NCBI GenBank assembly: GCA_947642635.1
Contig: CANRTI010000011.1
Coordinates: forward strand, 1-40,807
Direction: 5' to 3'
Length of the DNA stretch: 40,807 nt
Source: an uncultured Mycoplasma sp.
GTDB lineage: Bacteria; Bacillota_I; Bacilli_A; RF39; UBA660
The translations under genes and the position numbers were made by a program. Of the stretch, positions 8,334 to 17,114 are shown one piece after another. Position 1 is the stretch's first letter. Each line of letters begins with the position of its first letter. The notes under the pieces are model-generated. The model ran no database searches. It was given only the letters and a program-made list of their open reading frames with translations, and had not been told where the DNA came from.

Positions 8334-8342
8334 AGTATACCA
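8334..8342 (-). promoter_or_regulatory. Extended -10 promoter element for the suf operon
   Basis: TGG-TATACT on the minus strand, 20 bases before the sufC GTG. The -35 region (inside the end of ttcA) is poor, which is usual for extended -10 promoters. It suggests suf is transcribed separately from ttcA. Confidence 0.45.
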
Positions 8343-8344
8343 CA

Positions 8345-9159
8345 TTATTGTTTATAATCACTTAAAAAACTCGTATATTTACCATCTTTCTTCGATCCTA
8401 AAATACAATTCATATTAATATTATTTAAAGCTGTAAATATATTATTATCAATATTTTTATGTTCTTTTCTTAGTTCATTTATTAATTTCTTCATAGCCAT
8501 TCTTTTACTATCACTTTCTTTTTTCGCTGTCACAGCGCAAGCACAATTAATAAAATTTAAATTATTATATTTTTGCCAACTAATTATTGCTCCTTCTTTA
8601 ATTAAATAAAGTGGTCTAATTAACTCTAACCCTTTAAAATTATCACTATGTAATTTTGGCAACATTGTTTTTACTTCTGCTCCATAAAATAATGATAATA
8701 AAGTAGTTTCAATTACATCATCAAAATGATGTCCTAAAGCAATTTTATTACATCCCAGCTCTTCCGCTTTACTATATAAATAACCTCTTCGCATTCTAGA
8801 ACACATATACAAGGATTTAAAGGGTTAAGTTTATTAGCTACTTCAAAAATATCCGTTTTAAAAACTTCTAAAGGTATTTGTAAAAGTTCTGCATTTTTTA
8901 AAATAATATCTAAACTTTCTTCACTATAACCGGGGTTCATAACGACAAAAGAAACCCAAAAATTGATTTTGCCATGTCTTTTTAATTCTTGTAAACATTT
9001 TGCTAATAAAAAAGAATCTTTCCCGCCACTAATGCAAACCATAATATGATCATTTTCATTAATTAACTCATAATCTGTCACTGCTTTAGTAAACTTACTC
9101 CAAATTTCTTTACGATATTTTTTTATAATAGTTCGCTCAATTTCTTTTACTACTTCCAT
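8345..9159 (-). pseudogene. ttcA: TtcA-family tRNA thiolation enzyme, frameshifted
   Basis: TtcA-type enzymes use ATP and a 4Fe-4S cluster to thiolate tRNA cytidine. Two overlapping frames each carry half of the protein. The first (from ATG 9159, ribosome site GGATGTG) has the PP-loop SGGKDS at residues 44-49 and runs to LNPC. The second continues with YMCSRMRRGYLYSKAEELG, GHHFDD and a later NCACAV. The frames join if one base is added at about 8809, which gives PCYMCSRMRRG, the expected CxxC (Cys117, Cys120) and a protein of about 271 residues, normal for the family. As it stands translation leaves the frame exactly at the CxxC. No slippery heptamer is visible. Either a recent pseudogene or a sequencing/assembly error. 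It is transcribed just ahead of suf, which would supply its cluster. Confidence 0.85.
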
Positions 9160-9184
9160 ATTTATCACATCCAAAAACACCTAG

Positions 9185-9213
9185 ATTATAACATAAGTCA
9201 CTCTAATTGCCAA
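9185..9213 (-). promoter_or_regulatory. Promoter of the ttcA-like gene
   Basis: Minus strand TTGGCA (9208-9213), 17 bases, TATAAT (9185-9190); a strong sigma-A-type match 26 bases before the ATG at 9159. A well-preserved promoter argues against an old pseudogene. Confidence 0.7.
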
Positions 9214-9220
9214 TTTAAAA

Positions 9221-9242
9221 AAAGTTAATTTTTCTTAACTTT
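9221..9242 (-). terminator. Terminator after the HD-domain gene
   Basis: AAAGTTAA arms (9221-9228, 9235-9242) with a 6-base loop, then a T-rich tail on the minus strand. The stem has a single G:C pair, so it is weak, but it lies 16 bases past the HD gene stop. Confidence 0.45.
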
Positions 9243-9257
9243 CTATTCCAAAATATT

Positions 9258-9923
9258 TTAATTTAAAAAATTTGTAATATTAACTTCTAAACCATTAATT
9301 AAAAACTGAAAATCTTTATTTAAATAAGTAGCAGCTTTATTGGGAATAACAATAGCTTTAGGCCAATTTTTTAAAACCTCAATTTTAAAATCATTAACAG
9401 TTTCATAATTTACTATTAACTTTGTATCTGTAATTTTTATAATTACTTTTCTAATTTTTTGAATTTCTTTATTAATTTCATCTTGAATAGATGAATTCTC
9501 TGTTCTATGATAAGTTACATCTAATTTATCTGCTAAAACTAGAGCTAAACCCACTAAAGATTTTATGGCATTTCCTTTAGAATGATCTTTAATAGCATCT
9601 CTTAACATTTCTAATTCCAAATCATTAACAGCACTTTTTGAAATATAATTAACAAATATTTCACTACTTAAAAGTGCATGATCTACTTTATCTTTCTTAA
9701 TTAATCCAACATCATGTAATAAAGCAGCAGCCATTCCTAAATCAATAATCCTTTTTGAAGCATTTAACTGTTCTAAAATATCTTTAACATAATTAGCTAC
9801 TCTTTTAAAATGACCAAGTCCATGTTCCCAATCCCATTTTCCATCAGTTATAAATTTAAAACTCTCAATTTGTTTTACTAAAGCCAAATATTCTTTATTA
9901 TTCAATATTTCATCATACAACAT
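9258..9923 (-). CDS. HD-domain phosphohydrolase
   Basis: A 221-residue metal-dependent HD-superfamily hydrolase, likely acting on a nucleotide or other phosphoester; the substrate is unknown. The motif order is HGLGHFKRV (His34/His38), LLHD (His70-Asp71), a following HA at 82-83, and an Asp in the LADKLD stretch (Asp132), the usual H...HD...D metal ligands. The C-terminal 70 residues (KIRKVIIKITDTKLIVNYE, then NWPKAI) are outside the HD core. Ribosome site AAGGGTG precedes the ATG. It has its own terminators on both sides, so it is a single-gene unit. It has no RelA/SpoT synthetase or TGS part, so it is not a full alarmone enzyme. Confidence 0.85.
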   Translation of the reverse strand: MLYDEILNNKEYLALVKQIESFKFITDGKWDWEHGLGHFKRVANYVKDILEQLNASKRIIDLGMAAALLHDVGLIKKDKVDHALLSSEIFVNYISKSAVNDLELEMLRDAIKDHSKGNAIKSLVGLALVLADKLDVTYHRTENSSIQDEINKEIQKIRKVIIKITDTKLIVNYETVNDFKIEVLKNWPKAIVIPNKAATYLNKDFQFLINGLEVNITNFLN

Positions 9924-9963
9924 AACTACACCCTTAATTATTTTAATTATAACAAATATAAAA

Positions 9964-9993
9964 AAACAATTAAATAATATCTTTTAATTGTTT
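9964..9993 (-). terminator. Terminator after the small membrane-protein gene
   Basis: AAACAATTAAA arms (9964-9974, 9983-9993) form an 11-bp stem with an 8-base loop, and the minus-strand transcript continues into a T run. It lies right after the stop of the gene ending at 9997. Confidence 0.6.
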
Positions 9994-9996
9994 ACA

Positions 9997-10425
9997 CTAT
10001 TTTTTTCTTACTCTTTTTCGAACTAATTGAGGACTAACTATTGTTACATTAGAATAATCTAATTTATTATTTGAATCTCTTTTAGGTATATCATCCTGAT
10101 TATTTGACAACTCTTTAATTTTTTTAGCCATCTTTTTTTCATCCTCAGTAAAAGATACTTCATTTTCTCCATCATCATAATCAATAATACCTAATTCTTT
10201 TAATTTAGCAATAAATTTTCTATCAGAAGAAAAATAATTAACCATTAAATCCATTGCAAAAATCATATTAACCATTGGAATTAAAGATAGAATAATTATT
10301 TTCATCATTTCTTTATTAAAATGCCCTTTAACATTTTTATATTGCAAATCATAACTTACTTTTTCATAAACATAAGCTTCTACTATTAATGTATACAAAT
10401 AACTTAAACTAAAACCTAATATCAT
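9997..10425 (-). CDS. Hypothetical two-segment membrane protein
   Basis: Not recognised. The 142 residues have two probable membrane segments (about 2-20 and 43-64) with a short basic loop between, then a charged cytoplasmic-looking tail: KLKELGIIDYDDGE, an EDEKKMAKKI helix, and a very basic end VRKRVRKK. The ATG at 10425 is preceded by an AAAGAAGA ribosome site. It follows ylbE in the same direction with a 76-base gap, so it might share the ylbD-ylbE transcript, but no known partner of YlbE looks like it. Confidence 0.6.
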   Translation of the reverse strand: MILGFSLSYLYTLIVEAYVYEKVSYDLQYKNVKGHFNKEMMKIIILSLIPMVNMIFAMDLMVNYFSSDRKFIAKLKELGIIDYDDGENEVSFTEDEKKMAKKIKELSNNQDDIPKRDSNNKLDYSNVTIVSPQLVRKRVRKK

Positions 10426-10501
10426 AATTATTATCTTCTTTCAAGCAAAGCAATATCAATATATCACTTGTTTTTCAAAATTTCAATATTATTTTTAACT
10501 T

Positions 10502-10723
10502 TTATTTAAATGTTTCTAAAAGTGAAGATACTATATCAATTGTATTAAGCGCATCATTTAATTTATCGCTAGCTCTTTCTTTATATTTTTCTTTCATTTC
10601 TTTCATAAAAGTTTTTTGATAATCCGGATTTCGATTTAAATATTTAATATAATTACTATTATCATCTAAATATTTCTTAAATTTTTTATTTTCTAATAAT
10701 TCTTTTTGTAAATAATATTCCAT
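10502..10723 (-). CDS. ylbE: YlbE-like small protein
   Basis: A 73-residue protein matching the YlbE-like family of Bacillales. The diagnostic part is a short N-terminal helix, then NSNYIKYLNRNPD at about 22-34, corresponding to 'QPYWYRKLSRNP' in Bacillus, followed by a helical stretch and a C-terminal IDIVSSLLETF. Its function is unknown in Bacillus as well. It lies two bases downstream of ylbD in the same order as in Bacillus subtilis (ylbD-ylbE), which strengthens both assignments. In Bacillus the next genes are ylbF and ylbG; here they are not present. Identification is from memory of the family pattern. Confidence 0.7.
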   Translation of the reverse strand: MEYYLQKELLENKKFKKYLDDNSNYIKYLNRNPDYQKTFMKEMKEKYKERASDKLNDALNTIDIVSSLLETFK

Positions 10724-10725
10724 CT

Positions 10726-11091
10726 CTAATCCTCAAAAAATTTATTCAACGGCCGACTAGATAAAGGTCCCTTTATTACATTACCAACATTTGAGGCATT
10801 TTTAGTAGTTAAATCTTCAACTATTCCCAATGCTTTCTGAGCTGTATTTATATGTTTTTGAATTTCATCAACATTAAAATTCTTCATTAAATCACTTATT
10901 TTTGATCTTCCAGTTTCATTTACTTCTTCTTTTTTACTACTTCTTTCATAAGGTTGCCATGCTTTGGCATCATTTCCATAAACATCATATATTTCATAAA
11001 AAGATTGTAAAGTCATTTCTTTATTTTTAATATATTCTACTAATTCTGGTTTATTACGAATAAATTCTTTAAATTCTTCTTTTTTACTCAT
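10726..11091 (-). CDS. ylbD: YlbD-like protein (spore-coat-associated family)
   Basis: A 121-residue homologue of Bacillus YlbD, annotated there as a putative spore coat protein. The N-terminal third has the family pattern: KEFIRNKPELVEYIKN followed by TLQSFYEIYDVYGNDAKAWQPY, equivalent to 'W(Q/E)xFYEEW..GExDxxW' in Bacillus. The middle is charged and the C-terminal half (MKNFNVDEIQKHI to VEDLTT) is helical, with a Pro/Arg end. It starts 43 bases after parC and is followed at once by ylbE. Its ribosome site AGGTGA is partly inside a hairpin (11101-11126). Whether the host sporulates cannot be told here; the gene may have a non-spore role. Confidence 0.72.
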   Translation of the reverse strand: MSKKEEFKEFIRNKPELVEYIKNKEMTLQSFYEIYDVYGNDAKAWQPYERSSKKEEVNETGRSKISDLMKNFNVDEIQKHINTAQKALGIVEDLTTKNASNVGNVIKGPLSSRPLNKFFED

Positions 11092-11100
11092 TAAAAATCA

Positions 11101-11126
11101 CCTAGTAAATTGTATGTTTTACTAGG
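11101..11126 (-). promoter_or_regulatory. Hairpin covering the ylbD ribosome binding site
   Basis: A perfect 9-bp stem CCTAGTAAA/TTTACTAGG with an 8-base loop lies between parC and ylbD. On the minus strand the 3' arm ends in TAGG, which is the first part of the ylbD Shine-Dalgarno AGGTGA. The following TGATTTTTA is only weakly T-rich, so it could be a poor terminator or a translational control hairpin. Confidence 0.5.
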
Positions 11127-11134
11127 CAATTTTA

Positions 11135-13615
11135 TTAAATTTTAAAATCTTTTGTAAATTCTTCTAAAGTTTCTTTTGATTTTTTGTTATCCTCTTTTAC
11201 ATTCGGTTTTTCATCTTTTTTAATTACAGTTATTAATTGATATTTTAAATCAAATTTATTAACAAAACCTTTAGTTAAATTACTACCATTACTTTGTAAA
11301 TCCATAATTGGAATTTCACTATTTTTAATTTCTGTAATTTCATTATCTTTTTTTACTATAATTATATCTCGACCACTAGTTAAAAAAGCATTTACCATTT
11401 CATAATTAACAGTTTTATTTTTCTTAATAAGCATGGTTCCTTTTTTAGCTCGACTTAAAATTTTTAAATCACTAACTTTAATTCTCTTAGCAGTATTATT
11501 ATTTGTAAAAACATTTAAATATTCACTATTATTATTTAAACTTCCACCATATACAACTTCATCATCTTTTAAATTTATTCCTTTTACACCACTAGCTTTT
11601 AATCCCACAATAGGAATTTCAGCACTAGCATATCTTAAATAATATCCCAATTTTGTAACAATAACAACACCATCTTTACAAATATCAACATTAATTAATT
11701 CATCATTTTCTTTTAATTTAATAGCTGTTAATGTCTTTGTATAACGTGTAACAACTAAATCAACCATTAAAATACTTTTAACCATACCATTTTTAGTAAA
11801 TAAAGATAATTTTTTATCTTCTTCTAAAATATAAGCCGCAATTATTTTTTCATTTTCTTGTAATGGCACTAAATTGCTAACATGTTTACCTAATTCCCGC
11901 CATTTTACTTCCCATATTTTATAAACTGGTATAAATAAGTAATTTCCTAAATTAGTAAATAAAACTAAATTATCTAAAGTCGATGTTTCAAAAAGATTAG
12001 TAACATAATCTCCTGGTTTTAACATTGTTTCACCATCTGAAGAATTAAATGATTTTGTAGAAACTCTTTTTAAATACCCTTCATTTGTAACAACTACACA
12101 AACATTTTCTTTAGGTATCATTTGCATTAAATCTAGTTTAATTTCTTTAATTTCATCAACAATTTCCGTTTTTCTAGGTGTAGCATATTCTTTTTTAATA
12201 ATTTTCAACTCTTTTTTCATAACATACTTTAATGCTTCTTCATCTCGTAAAATTGCTTTTAAACCTTCAATTAATTTCTTTAAAACTTCTTTTTCTTCTT
12301 CTAATTGAACAACATCTGTATTTGTTAAACGATATAATTGCAATGTTACAATTGCTTCAGCTTGTTCCATTGTAAATTCGAATTTTGCTACTAAATTCTC
12401 TTTTGCATTACTTTTATTTTTACTACCTCTTATTACTTTTATAACTTCATCTAATATTGAAATACATTTAATTAATCCATCAACAATATGTAATCTTTTT
12501 TCTTTCACACTTAAATCAAATTTTGTTCTTCTTGTAATGACTTCTTTTTGATGAGCAATATAAGCATCTAATATTTCTAAAATTCCCAATGTTTTAGGAG
12601 CTCTATTTACAATGGCTACCATATTATAATTATAAGATATTTGTAAATCTGTATTTTTAAGTAAATAATTTAAAACTAATTCACTATTAGCCCCACTTTT
12701 TAAATCAATAGCAATTCTTAAACCTTCTCGATCAGATTCATCACGAACTTCAGCCATTCCTTCAATTTTTTTATCAATTCTTATTCCATCAATTTTATTA
12801 ACTAACATTGCTTTATTAACATCAAAAGGAATTTCTGTAATTATTATCTTTTGTTTACCTTTTTCTTTAACTATTTCATATTTAGAGCGAATAATTACTT
12901 TTCCTTTTCCCGTTTTAAAAGCATCTCTTATTCCATCTTTTCCATGAACTATTCCACCAGTTGGATAATCTGGACCTTTTACAATATCTAAAATCGATTC
13001 TAAATAACAATTTGGTGAATCAATTCTTTTTATTGTAGCATCAATAATCTCTCCTAAATTATGAGGAGGAATATTTGTAGCATACCCAGCACTAATTCCC
13101 ATCGTTCCATTTACTAACAAGTTTGGAAACTTAGCTGGTAAAACAGTTGGTTCTAACAAACGATCATCAAAATTTGGCGCCCATTCAATAGTTTCTTTAT
13201 CTAAATCACATAAAAGTTCATTACTAATTTTAGCTAATCTAGCTTCTGTATAACGATAAGCAGCTGGCGGATCGCCATCCATTGATCCATTATTTCCTTT
13301 CATATCAACTAAAATGGCATTTTGCTTCCACCATTGACTCATTCTAACCATTGCATCATAAACAGAAGTATCACCATGCGGATGATATTTACCTAAAACA
13401 TCTCCTACAGTAGTAGCACTTTTCAAATATTTTTTTTCATAAGTATTACCAGCTTTAAACATTGCAAAAAGAATTCGTCTTTGAACTGGTTTTAAACCAT
13501 CCCGAACATCTGGAATTGCTCGATCTTGAATAATTTCTTTCGCATAAGAAGCAAAACGTAACCCCATTATTTCTTCTAATGCATAATCTTCTATTCTTTT
13601 AATTACATCTTCCAT
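11135..13615 (-). CDS. parC: DNA topoisomerase IV subunit A
   Basis: ParC cuts and rejoins DNA to unlink daughter chromosomes, as a tetramer with ParE. 826 residues. The catalytic tyrosine is Tyr122 in AAYRYTEAR; the segment before it, [13 protein letters not shown], is the ParC form (GyrA has GNFGSxDGD). The quinolone-region helix is [12 protein letters not shown] with Thr83 and Asp87. The C-terminal part has degenerate beta-pinwheel blades ([25 protein letters not shown]) and no GyrA box, again supporting ParC. A basic tail follows ([17 protein letters not shown]). It starts 18 bases after parE in one operon and may lead on into ylbD-ylbE. Confidence 0.95.
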   Translation of the reverse strand: MEDVIKRIEDYALEEIMGLRFASYAKEIIQDRAIPDVRDGLKPVQRRILFAMFKAGNTYEKKYLKSATTVGDVLGKYHPHGDTSVYDAMVRMSQWWKQNAILVDMKGNNGSMDGDPPAAYRYTEARLAKISNELLCDLDKETIEWAPNFDDRLLEPTVLPAKFPNLLVNGTMGISAGYATNIPPHNLGEIIDATIKRIDSPNCYLESILDIVKGPDYPTGGIVHGKDGIRDAFKTGKGKVIIRSKYEIVKEKGKQKIIITEIPFDVNKAMLVNKIDGIRIDKKIEGMAEVRDESDREGLRIAIDLKSGANSELVLNYLLKNTDLQISYNYNMVAIVNRAPKTLGILEILDAYIAHQKEVITRRTKFDLSVKEKRLHIVDGLIKCISILDEVIKVIRGSKNKSNAKENLVAKFEFTMEQAEAIVTLQLYRLTNTDVVQLEEEKEVLKKLIEGLKAILRDEEALKYVMKKELKIIKKEYATPRKTEIVDEIKEIKLDLMQMIPKENVCVVVTNEGYLKRVSTKSFNSSDGETMLKPGDYVTNLFETSTLDNLVLFTNLGNYLFIPVYKIWEVKWRELGKHVSNLVPLQENEKIIAAYILEEDKKLSLFTKNGMVKSILMVDLVVTRYTKTLTAIKLKENDELINVDICKDGVVIVTKLGYYLRYASAEIPIVGLKASGVKGINLKDDEVVYGGSLNNNSEYLNVFTNNNTAKRIKVSDLKILSRAKKGTMLIKKNKTVNYEMVNAFLTSGRDIIIVKKDNEITEIKNSEIPIMDLQSNGSNLTKGFVNKFDLKYQLITVIKKDEKPNVKEDNKKSKETLEEFTKDFKI

Positions 13616-13633
13616 TTACGAAACCTCCATTTA

Positions 13634-15541
13634 TTAAGATACCCGATAACTATCTTCCATTGTAAATTCAATATTTTCTTCAATCCACTCTTTTCTTGGC
13701 TCAACTTTATCTCCCATTAAAACATTAACTCTTTTTTCCGCCAAAGCAGCATCATAAATATTAACTCTAATTAAACTTCTAGTATCAGGATTCATTGTTG
13801 TATCCCATAACTCATCAGGATTCATCTCACCCAAACCTTTATTTCTAGAAATATCTGGTTTGCCACTATGTTCATTCATAATTTTAAACCTTTCATCATC
13901 GCTATAAGCATAAAAATGTTTCTTACCATAATCTAATTTATATAAAGGTGGCTTAGCTATATAAAGTTTACCAGCTTCAATTAAAGGACGCATAAAACGA
14001 TAAAAAAATGTTAACAAAAGAATTTGAATATGTGAACCATCAACATCAGCATCAGTCATAATTATAACTTTATCATAATTAGAATCTTCAACCATAAAGT
14101 CACTTCCAAGACCAGCCCCAATAGTATGAATTATTGTATTAATTTCTTCATTTTTTAAAATTTCACTAACTCCTGTTTTTTCAGCATTAATTACTTTTCC
14201 ACGCAAAGGTAAAATTGCTTGATATTTTCGATCTCTACCACTTTTAGCAGAACCTCCTGCCGAATCTCCTTCTACTAAAAACAATTCGTTTATTTTAGCA
14301 TTCTTACTTGTTGCTGGAGCTAATTTTCCAGATAAATTTTTTTCAATTTTATTTTTTCCTTTTCCATTACGAGCTTCTTCTCTAGCTTTTCTCGCTGCTT
14401 CTCTTGCCACTTTACTTTTTGCAGCTTTATCAACAATATTTAAAGCAATCTCTTTATTTTCTTCTAAAAAGAATCTTATATTTTCATAAGTAATTCCTTC
14501 TGTTATACTTCTTGCCTCAGCAGTACCTAATTTTCCCTTAGTTTGTCCTTCAAATTGTAATTTATTTTCTGGAATTCGAAGATTAATAACCACACTTAAA
14601 CCTTCTCTTACATCACTTCCATCAAAAGTACTATCTTTTCCTTTTACTAAATTATTAACTTTAACATAATCATTAAAAGCTTTTGTAATTCCCGTTTTAA
14701 AACCTACTTCATGAGTGCCACCATCAATTGTTTTTACATTATTAACAAATGATAAAATATTTTCATTATAAGTATCTGTATACTGCATAGCTACATTCAC
14801 TTCAATATCATTTTTACTACCAGTAAAATTCAATACTTTATGTAAAGTGTTTTTTCCTTCATTAATATATTCAACAAAATTTGTTAATCCCTCTTCATAA
14901 TGATACTTAACTTCTCTTTTATTATCTTCATCAATTACTTCAATAGTTATATTTGGAATTAAAAAAGCACTTTCTTGCATTCTTTCACAAATTGTTGTAT
15001 AAGAAAAACTACAATTTTTAAAAATTGTATAATCTGGCCAAAATGTTACTACAGTTCCTGTCTTATTTGAATTTCCAATTGTTTTAAGTGGACTTTCAAC
15101 AATTCCCCCATCTTTAAACCGAATATTTGAAATTACTCCATCACGATAAATAATAACATCCATCTTACTACTTAAAGCATTAACTACTGAGCCGCCAACA
15201 CCATGAAGTCCTCCACTAACTTTATAATTTCCTTCTTCAAATTTACCACCAGCATGTAAAACTGTATAAATAACTTCTGGAGTCGATTTTCCACTTTCAT
15301 GCATACCAATTGGTACTCCACGACCATTATCCGCTACTGTGATACTTCCATCTTTATGTAATACAATTTTAATATGATTACCATGACCATTTATTATCTC
15401 ATCAATAGAATTATCTACGATTTCCCATACTAAATGATGAAGTCCTCTTTTATCCGTACTTCCTATATACATTCCTGGTCTTTTACGTACCGCTTCTAAA
15501 CCTTCTAATATTTTAATTGACGATGCATCATATTTTGCCAT
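13634..15541 (-). CDS. parE: DNA topoisomerase IV subunit B
   Basis: The ATPase subunit of topoisomerase IV, 635 residues, normal length. GHKL ATP-site motifs are WEIVDNSIDE (Glu40, Asn44) and VADNGRGVP (Asp71), then GGLHGVGGSVVNAL. The TOPRIM metal site is EGDSAGGSAKSG (424-435) and DADVDGSH (497-504). ParE-specific text such as KNEEINTIIHTIGAG and TFFYRFMRPLIEAG separates it from GyrB. The ATG at 15541 follows GGTGAATAGAT and a good promoter. First gene of the parE-parC operon. Confidence 0.95.
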   Translation of the reverse strand: MAKYDASSIKILEGLEAVRKRPGMYIGSTDKRGLHHLVWEIVDNSIDEIINGHGNHIKIVLHKDGSITVADNGRGVPIGMHESGKSTPEVIYTVLHAGGKFEEGNYKVSGGLHGVGGSVVNALSSKMDVIIYRDGVISNIRFKDGGIVESPLKTIGNSNKTGTVVTFWPDYTIFKNCSFSYTTICERMQESAFLIPNITIEVIDEDNKREVKYHYEEGLTNFVEYINEGKNTLHKVLNFTGSKNDIEVNVAMQYTDTYNENILSFVNNVKTIDGGTHEVGFKTGITKAFNDYVKVNNLVKGKDSTFDGSDVREGLSVVINLRIPENKLQFEGQTKGKLGTAEARSITEGITYENIRFFLEENKEIALNIVDKAAKSKVAREAARKAREEARNGKGKNKIEKNLSGKLAPATSKNAKINELFLVEGDSAGGSAKSGRDRKYQAILPLRGKVINAEKTGVSEILKNEEINTIIHTIGAGLGSDFMVEDSNYDKVIIMTDADVDGSHIQILLLTFFYRFMRPLIEAGKLYIAKPPLYKLDYGKKHFYAYSDDERFKIMNEHSGKPDISRNKGLGEMNPDELWDTTMNPDTRSLIRVNIYDAALAEKRVNVLMGDKVEPRKEWIEENIEFTMEDSYRVS

Positions 15542-15559
15542 ATCTATTCACCATAATTA

Positions 15560-15588
15560 ATATTATCATAGCCGCCTTAATTATTCAA
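15560..15588 (-). promoter_or_regulatory. Promoter of parE-parC
   Basis: Minus strand TTGAAT (15583-15588), 17 bases ending in TGA, then TAATAT (15560-15565): a -35/-10 pair with an extended -10. It ends 18 bases before the parE ATG. Confidence 0.65.
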
Positions 15589-15641
15589 CTGAACTTAAAA
15601 ATTTTTGACAAAGATAAATATTTAAATTAATTAAAATAAAA

Positions 15642-15663
15642 AAGAATAATCATTTTTATTCTT
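15642..15663 (-). terminator. Terminator after the Asn-rich membrane protein gene
   Basis: AAGAATAA arms (15642-15649, 15656-15663) with a 6-base loop, then a T-rich tail on the minus strand. It separates the Asn-rich gene from parE. Confidence 0.65.
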
Positions 15664-15671
15664 CATTATTC

Positions 15672-16970
15672 CTAATATTTATCATAGTCATTTAAATTAG
15701 GTAACTCAATATTTATACTAGTATTATCTTCTTGTGCTTTTAAAGAAGGAAGTTCAATATCTATTTCATCTGTAGATGGTACATTTTCCAATTCTTTATC
15801 ATAATCAAAATCAAAATTTGGAACAGTTTCTACTATTTTTTCTTCTTTTGGCGGAGCATAAACTGAGCTAAAAACACTCGGACTTTTTACATAATTATTA
15901 CTATAAGGTGCTGTTGCTTGATCTTTAAAATCATCTTCACTAAATTTTCTTACAGGGATTGGTCCCATTTCTGGTTCTTTAGGAACTTCTGCTTTTTTAG
16001 GTTCCTCAATAGTTTTCATAATATCATCAAAATTAAACTCTGGTACAGTCATTTCTGATGAATTATTGTTAATAACTTCTTGTTTTTCAACATTTAAATT
16101 ATCACTAAAACCACTATTAAAAGGACTTACATTAACATCACTAAATTGAAAAGGTTTATCTACAGTTTTATCTAACAACGGTTTATTGTTATTACTATTT
16201 TCATTAGTATTACTAGGAATATTAAAAGTATCATTTGAACTAACAAAAGGATTAATTACTGGTTCAGAAACACCACTATTTAAATCATTACTAGGAATAT
16301 TTATATTATTAGTTAAATTATCAAATAAATTATTTGGTTGTTCATTACTATTTGGAAAAACACTATTTAGGTTAGGTGTTACTGCATTTTCCCTATTTTC
16401 TTCTGAAACAACTTGCTCAACTGGCACCGGATTTACTACTGGTGTCACTATCTCATTAATTTTGTTATCAACAATATTATTATTTAAATTATTTAACGCA
16501 TCAAAATTAGGTGCCATGTTATTACTAATATTATTAACTGAGTTATCAGGCATCACATTATTTTGTGGCATAACAGTTTGTCCACTATTATTATTCATCA
16601 TATTTTGATTATTTAAATTATTTTGAGGACTTTGATTAAACTGATTTAACTCACGATTAGCAAATTCATTAATACTTTCCAAAGATGGCATAACCATTGT
16701 ATCATTTAAATTTTGAGGACTTGAAGTATTTAATGGATTTGCACCAATATTATTATTTGGAACTTCTACTTTTTCCATAATACTGTCATCTTTAAAAGTA
16801 TCATTATTGATTTGTTGCAATTTTTTAGTAGCTTCAATCTCACGATTTTTTTGATCTTTTTTACCAAAAAATAAAATTACAATAAATAACAAAACTAAAA
16901 CTGCAATTGAAATCATTAAATAGGTCCCAAAATATTCATAATTGTATAACTTTTCTAAAAATTGTTCCAC
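15672..16970 (-). CDS. Asn-rich single-pass membrane protein, unknown function
   Basis: Not recognised. About 432 residues. The GTG at 16982 lies inside the ribosome site AAAGAGGTG, so the GTG at 16970 (nine bases after it) is the likelier start. A short N-terminus is followed by one membrane segment (about residues 14-36), a basic KKDQKNREIE stretch, then some 370 residues of low-complexity sequence very rich in Asn, Pro, Ser, Val and acidic residues, with short repeats such as NNLN, NNIN and ELPSLK/ELPNLND near the end. By the positive-inside rule the long tail should be cytoplasmic. That layout recalls membrane tethers of division or secretion machines, but there is no recognisable domain. 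It is monocistronic, with its own promoter and terminator, upstream of parE. Confidence 0.7.
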   Translation of the reverse strand: MEQFLEKLYNYEYFGTYLMISIAVLVLLFIVILFFGKKDQKNREIEATKKLQQINNDTFKDDSIMEKVEVPNNNIGANPLNTSSPQNLNDTMVMPSLESINEFANRELNQFNQSPQNNLNNQNMMNNNSGQTVMPQNNVMPDNSVNNISNNMAPNFDALNNLNNNIVDNKINEIVTPVVNPVPVEQVVSEENRENAVTPNLNSVFPNSNEQPNNLFDNLTNNINIPSNDLNSGVSEPVINPFVSSNDTFNIPSNTNENSNNNKPLLDKTVDKPFQFSDVNVSPFNSGFSDNLNVEKQEVINNNSSEMTVPEFNFDDIMKTIEEPKKAEVPKEPEMGPIPVRKFSEDDFKDQATAPYSNNYVKSPSVFSSVYAPPKEEKIVETVPNFDFDYDKELENVPSTDEIDIELPSLKAQEDNTSINIELPNLNDYDKY

Positions 16971-17000
16971 TTGCAAAAACACCTCTTTATTCTAAATTAA

Positions 17001-17029
17001 ATATTACCATAAAATACCTATGAATGCAA
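17001..17029 (-). promoter_or_regulatory. Promoter of the Asn-rich protein gene
   Basis: Minus strand TTGCAT (17024-17029), 17 bases, TAATAT (17001-17006), placed about 30 bases before the GTG at 16970. It is divergent from the small HTH gene that starts at 17176. Confidence 0.6.
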
Positions 17030-17098
17030 TAACTTTTCTATAATTAGTCTATGAAACGCCAACAAGGATGTGAACCATTTAAAATAAATTAAAATTTT

Positions 17099-17114
17099 TT
17101 ACCAAAAATTACCA
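17099..17114. repeat. Direct repeat TTACCA with 10-bp period
   Basis: TTACCA occurs at 17099-17104 and 17109-17114, exactly one helical turn apart, in the intergenic region between the divergent HTH and Asn-rich genes, just before the likely promoter of the HTH gene. It could be an operator; the sequence alone does not prove this. Confidence 0.35.

Noticed and set aside
11135-15541. Assignment of the topoisomerase pair as gyrA-gyrB
   Set aside because: [13 protein letters not shown] before the catalytic Tyr, absence of a GyrA box and ParE-type TOPRIM-flanking text favour topoisomerase IV.
16186-16608. Plus-strand open frame of 140 codons opposite the Asn-rich gene
   Set aside because: It is the antisense of a low-complexity Asn-rich region, has no ribosome site and a biased Leu/Ser composition; a shadow.
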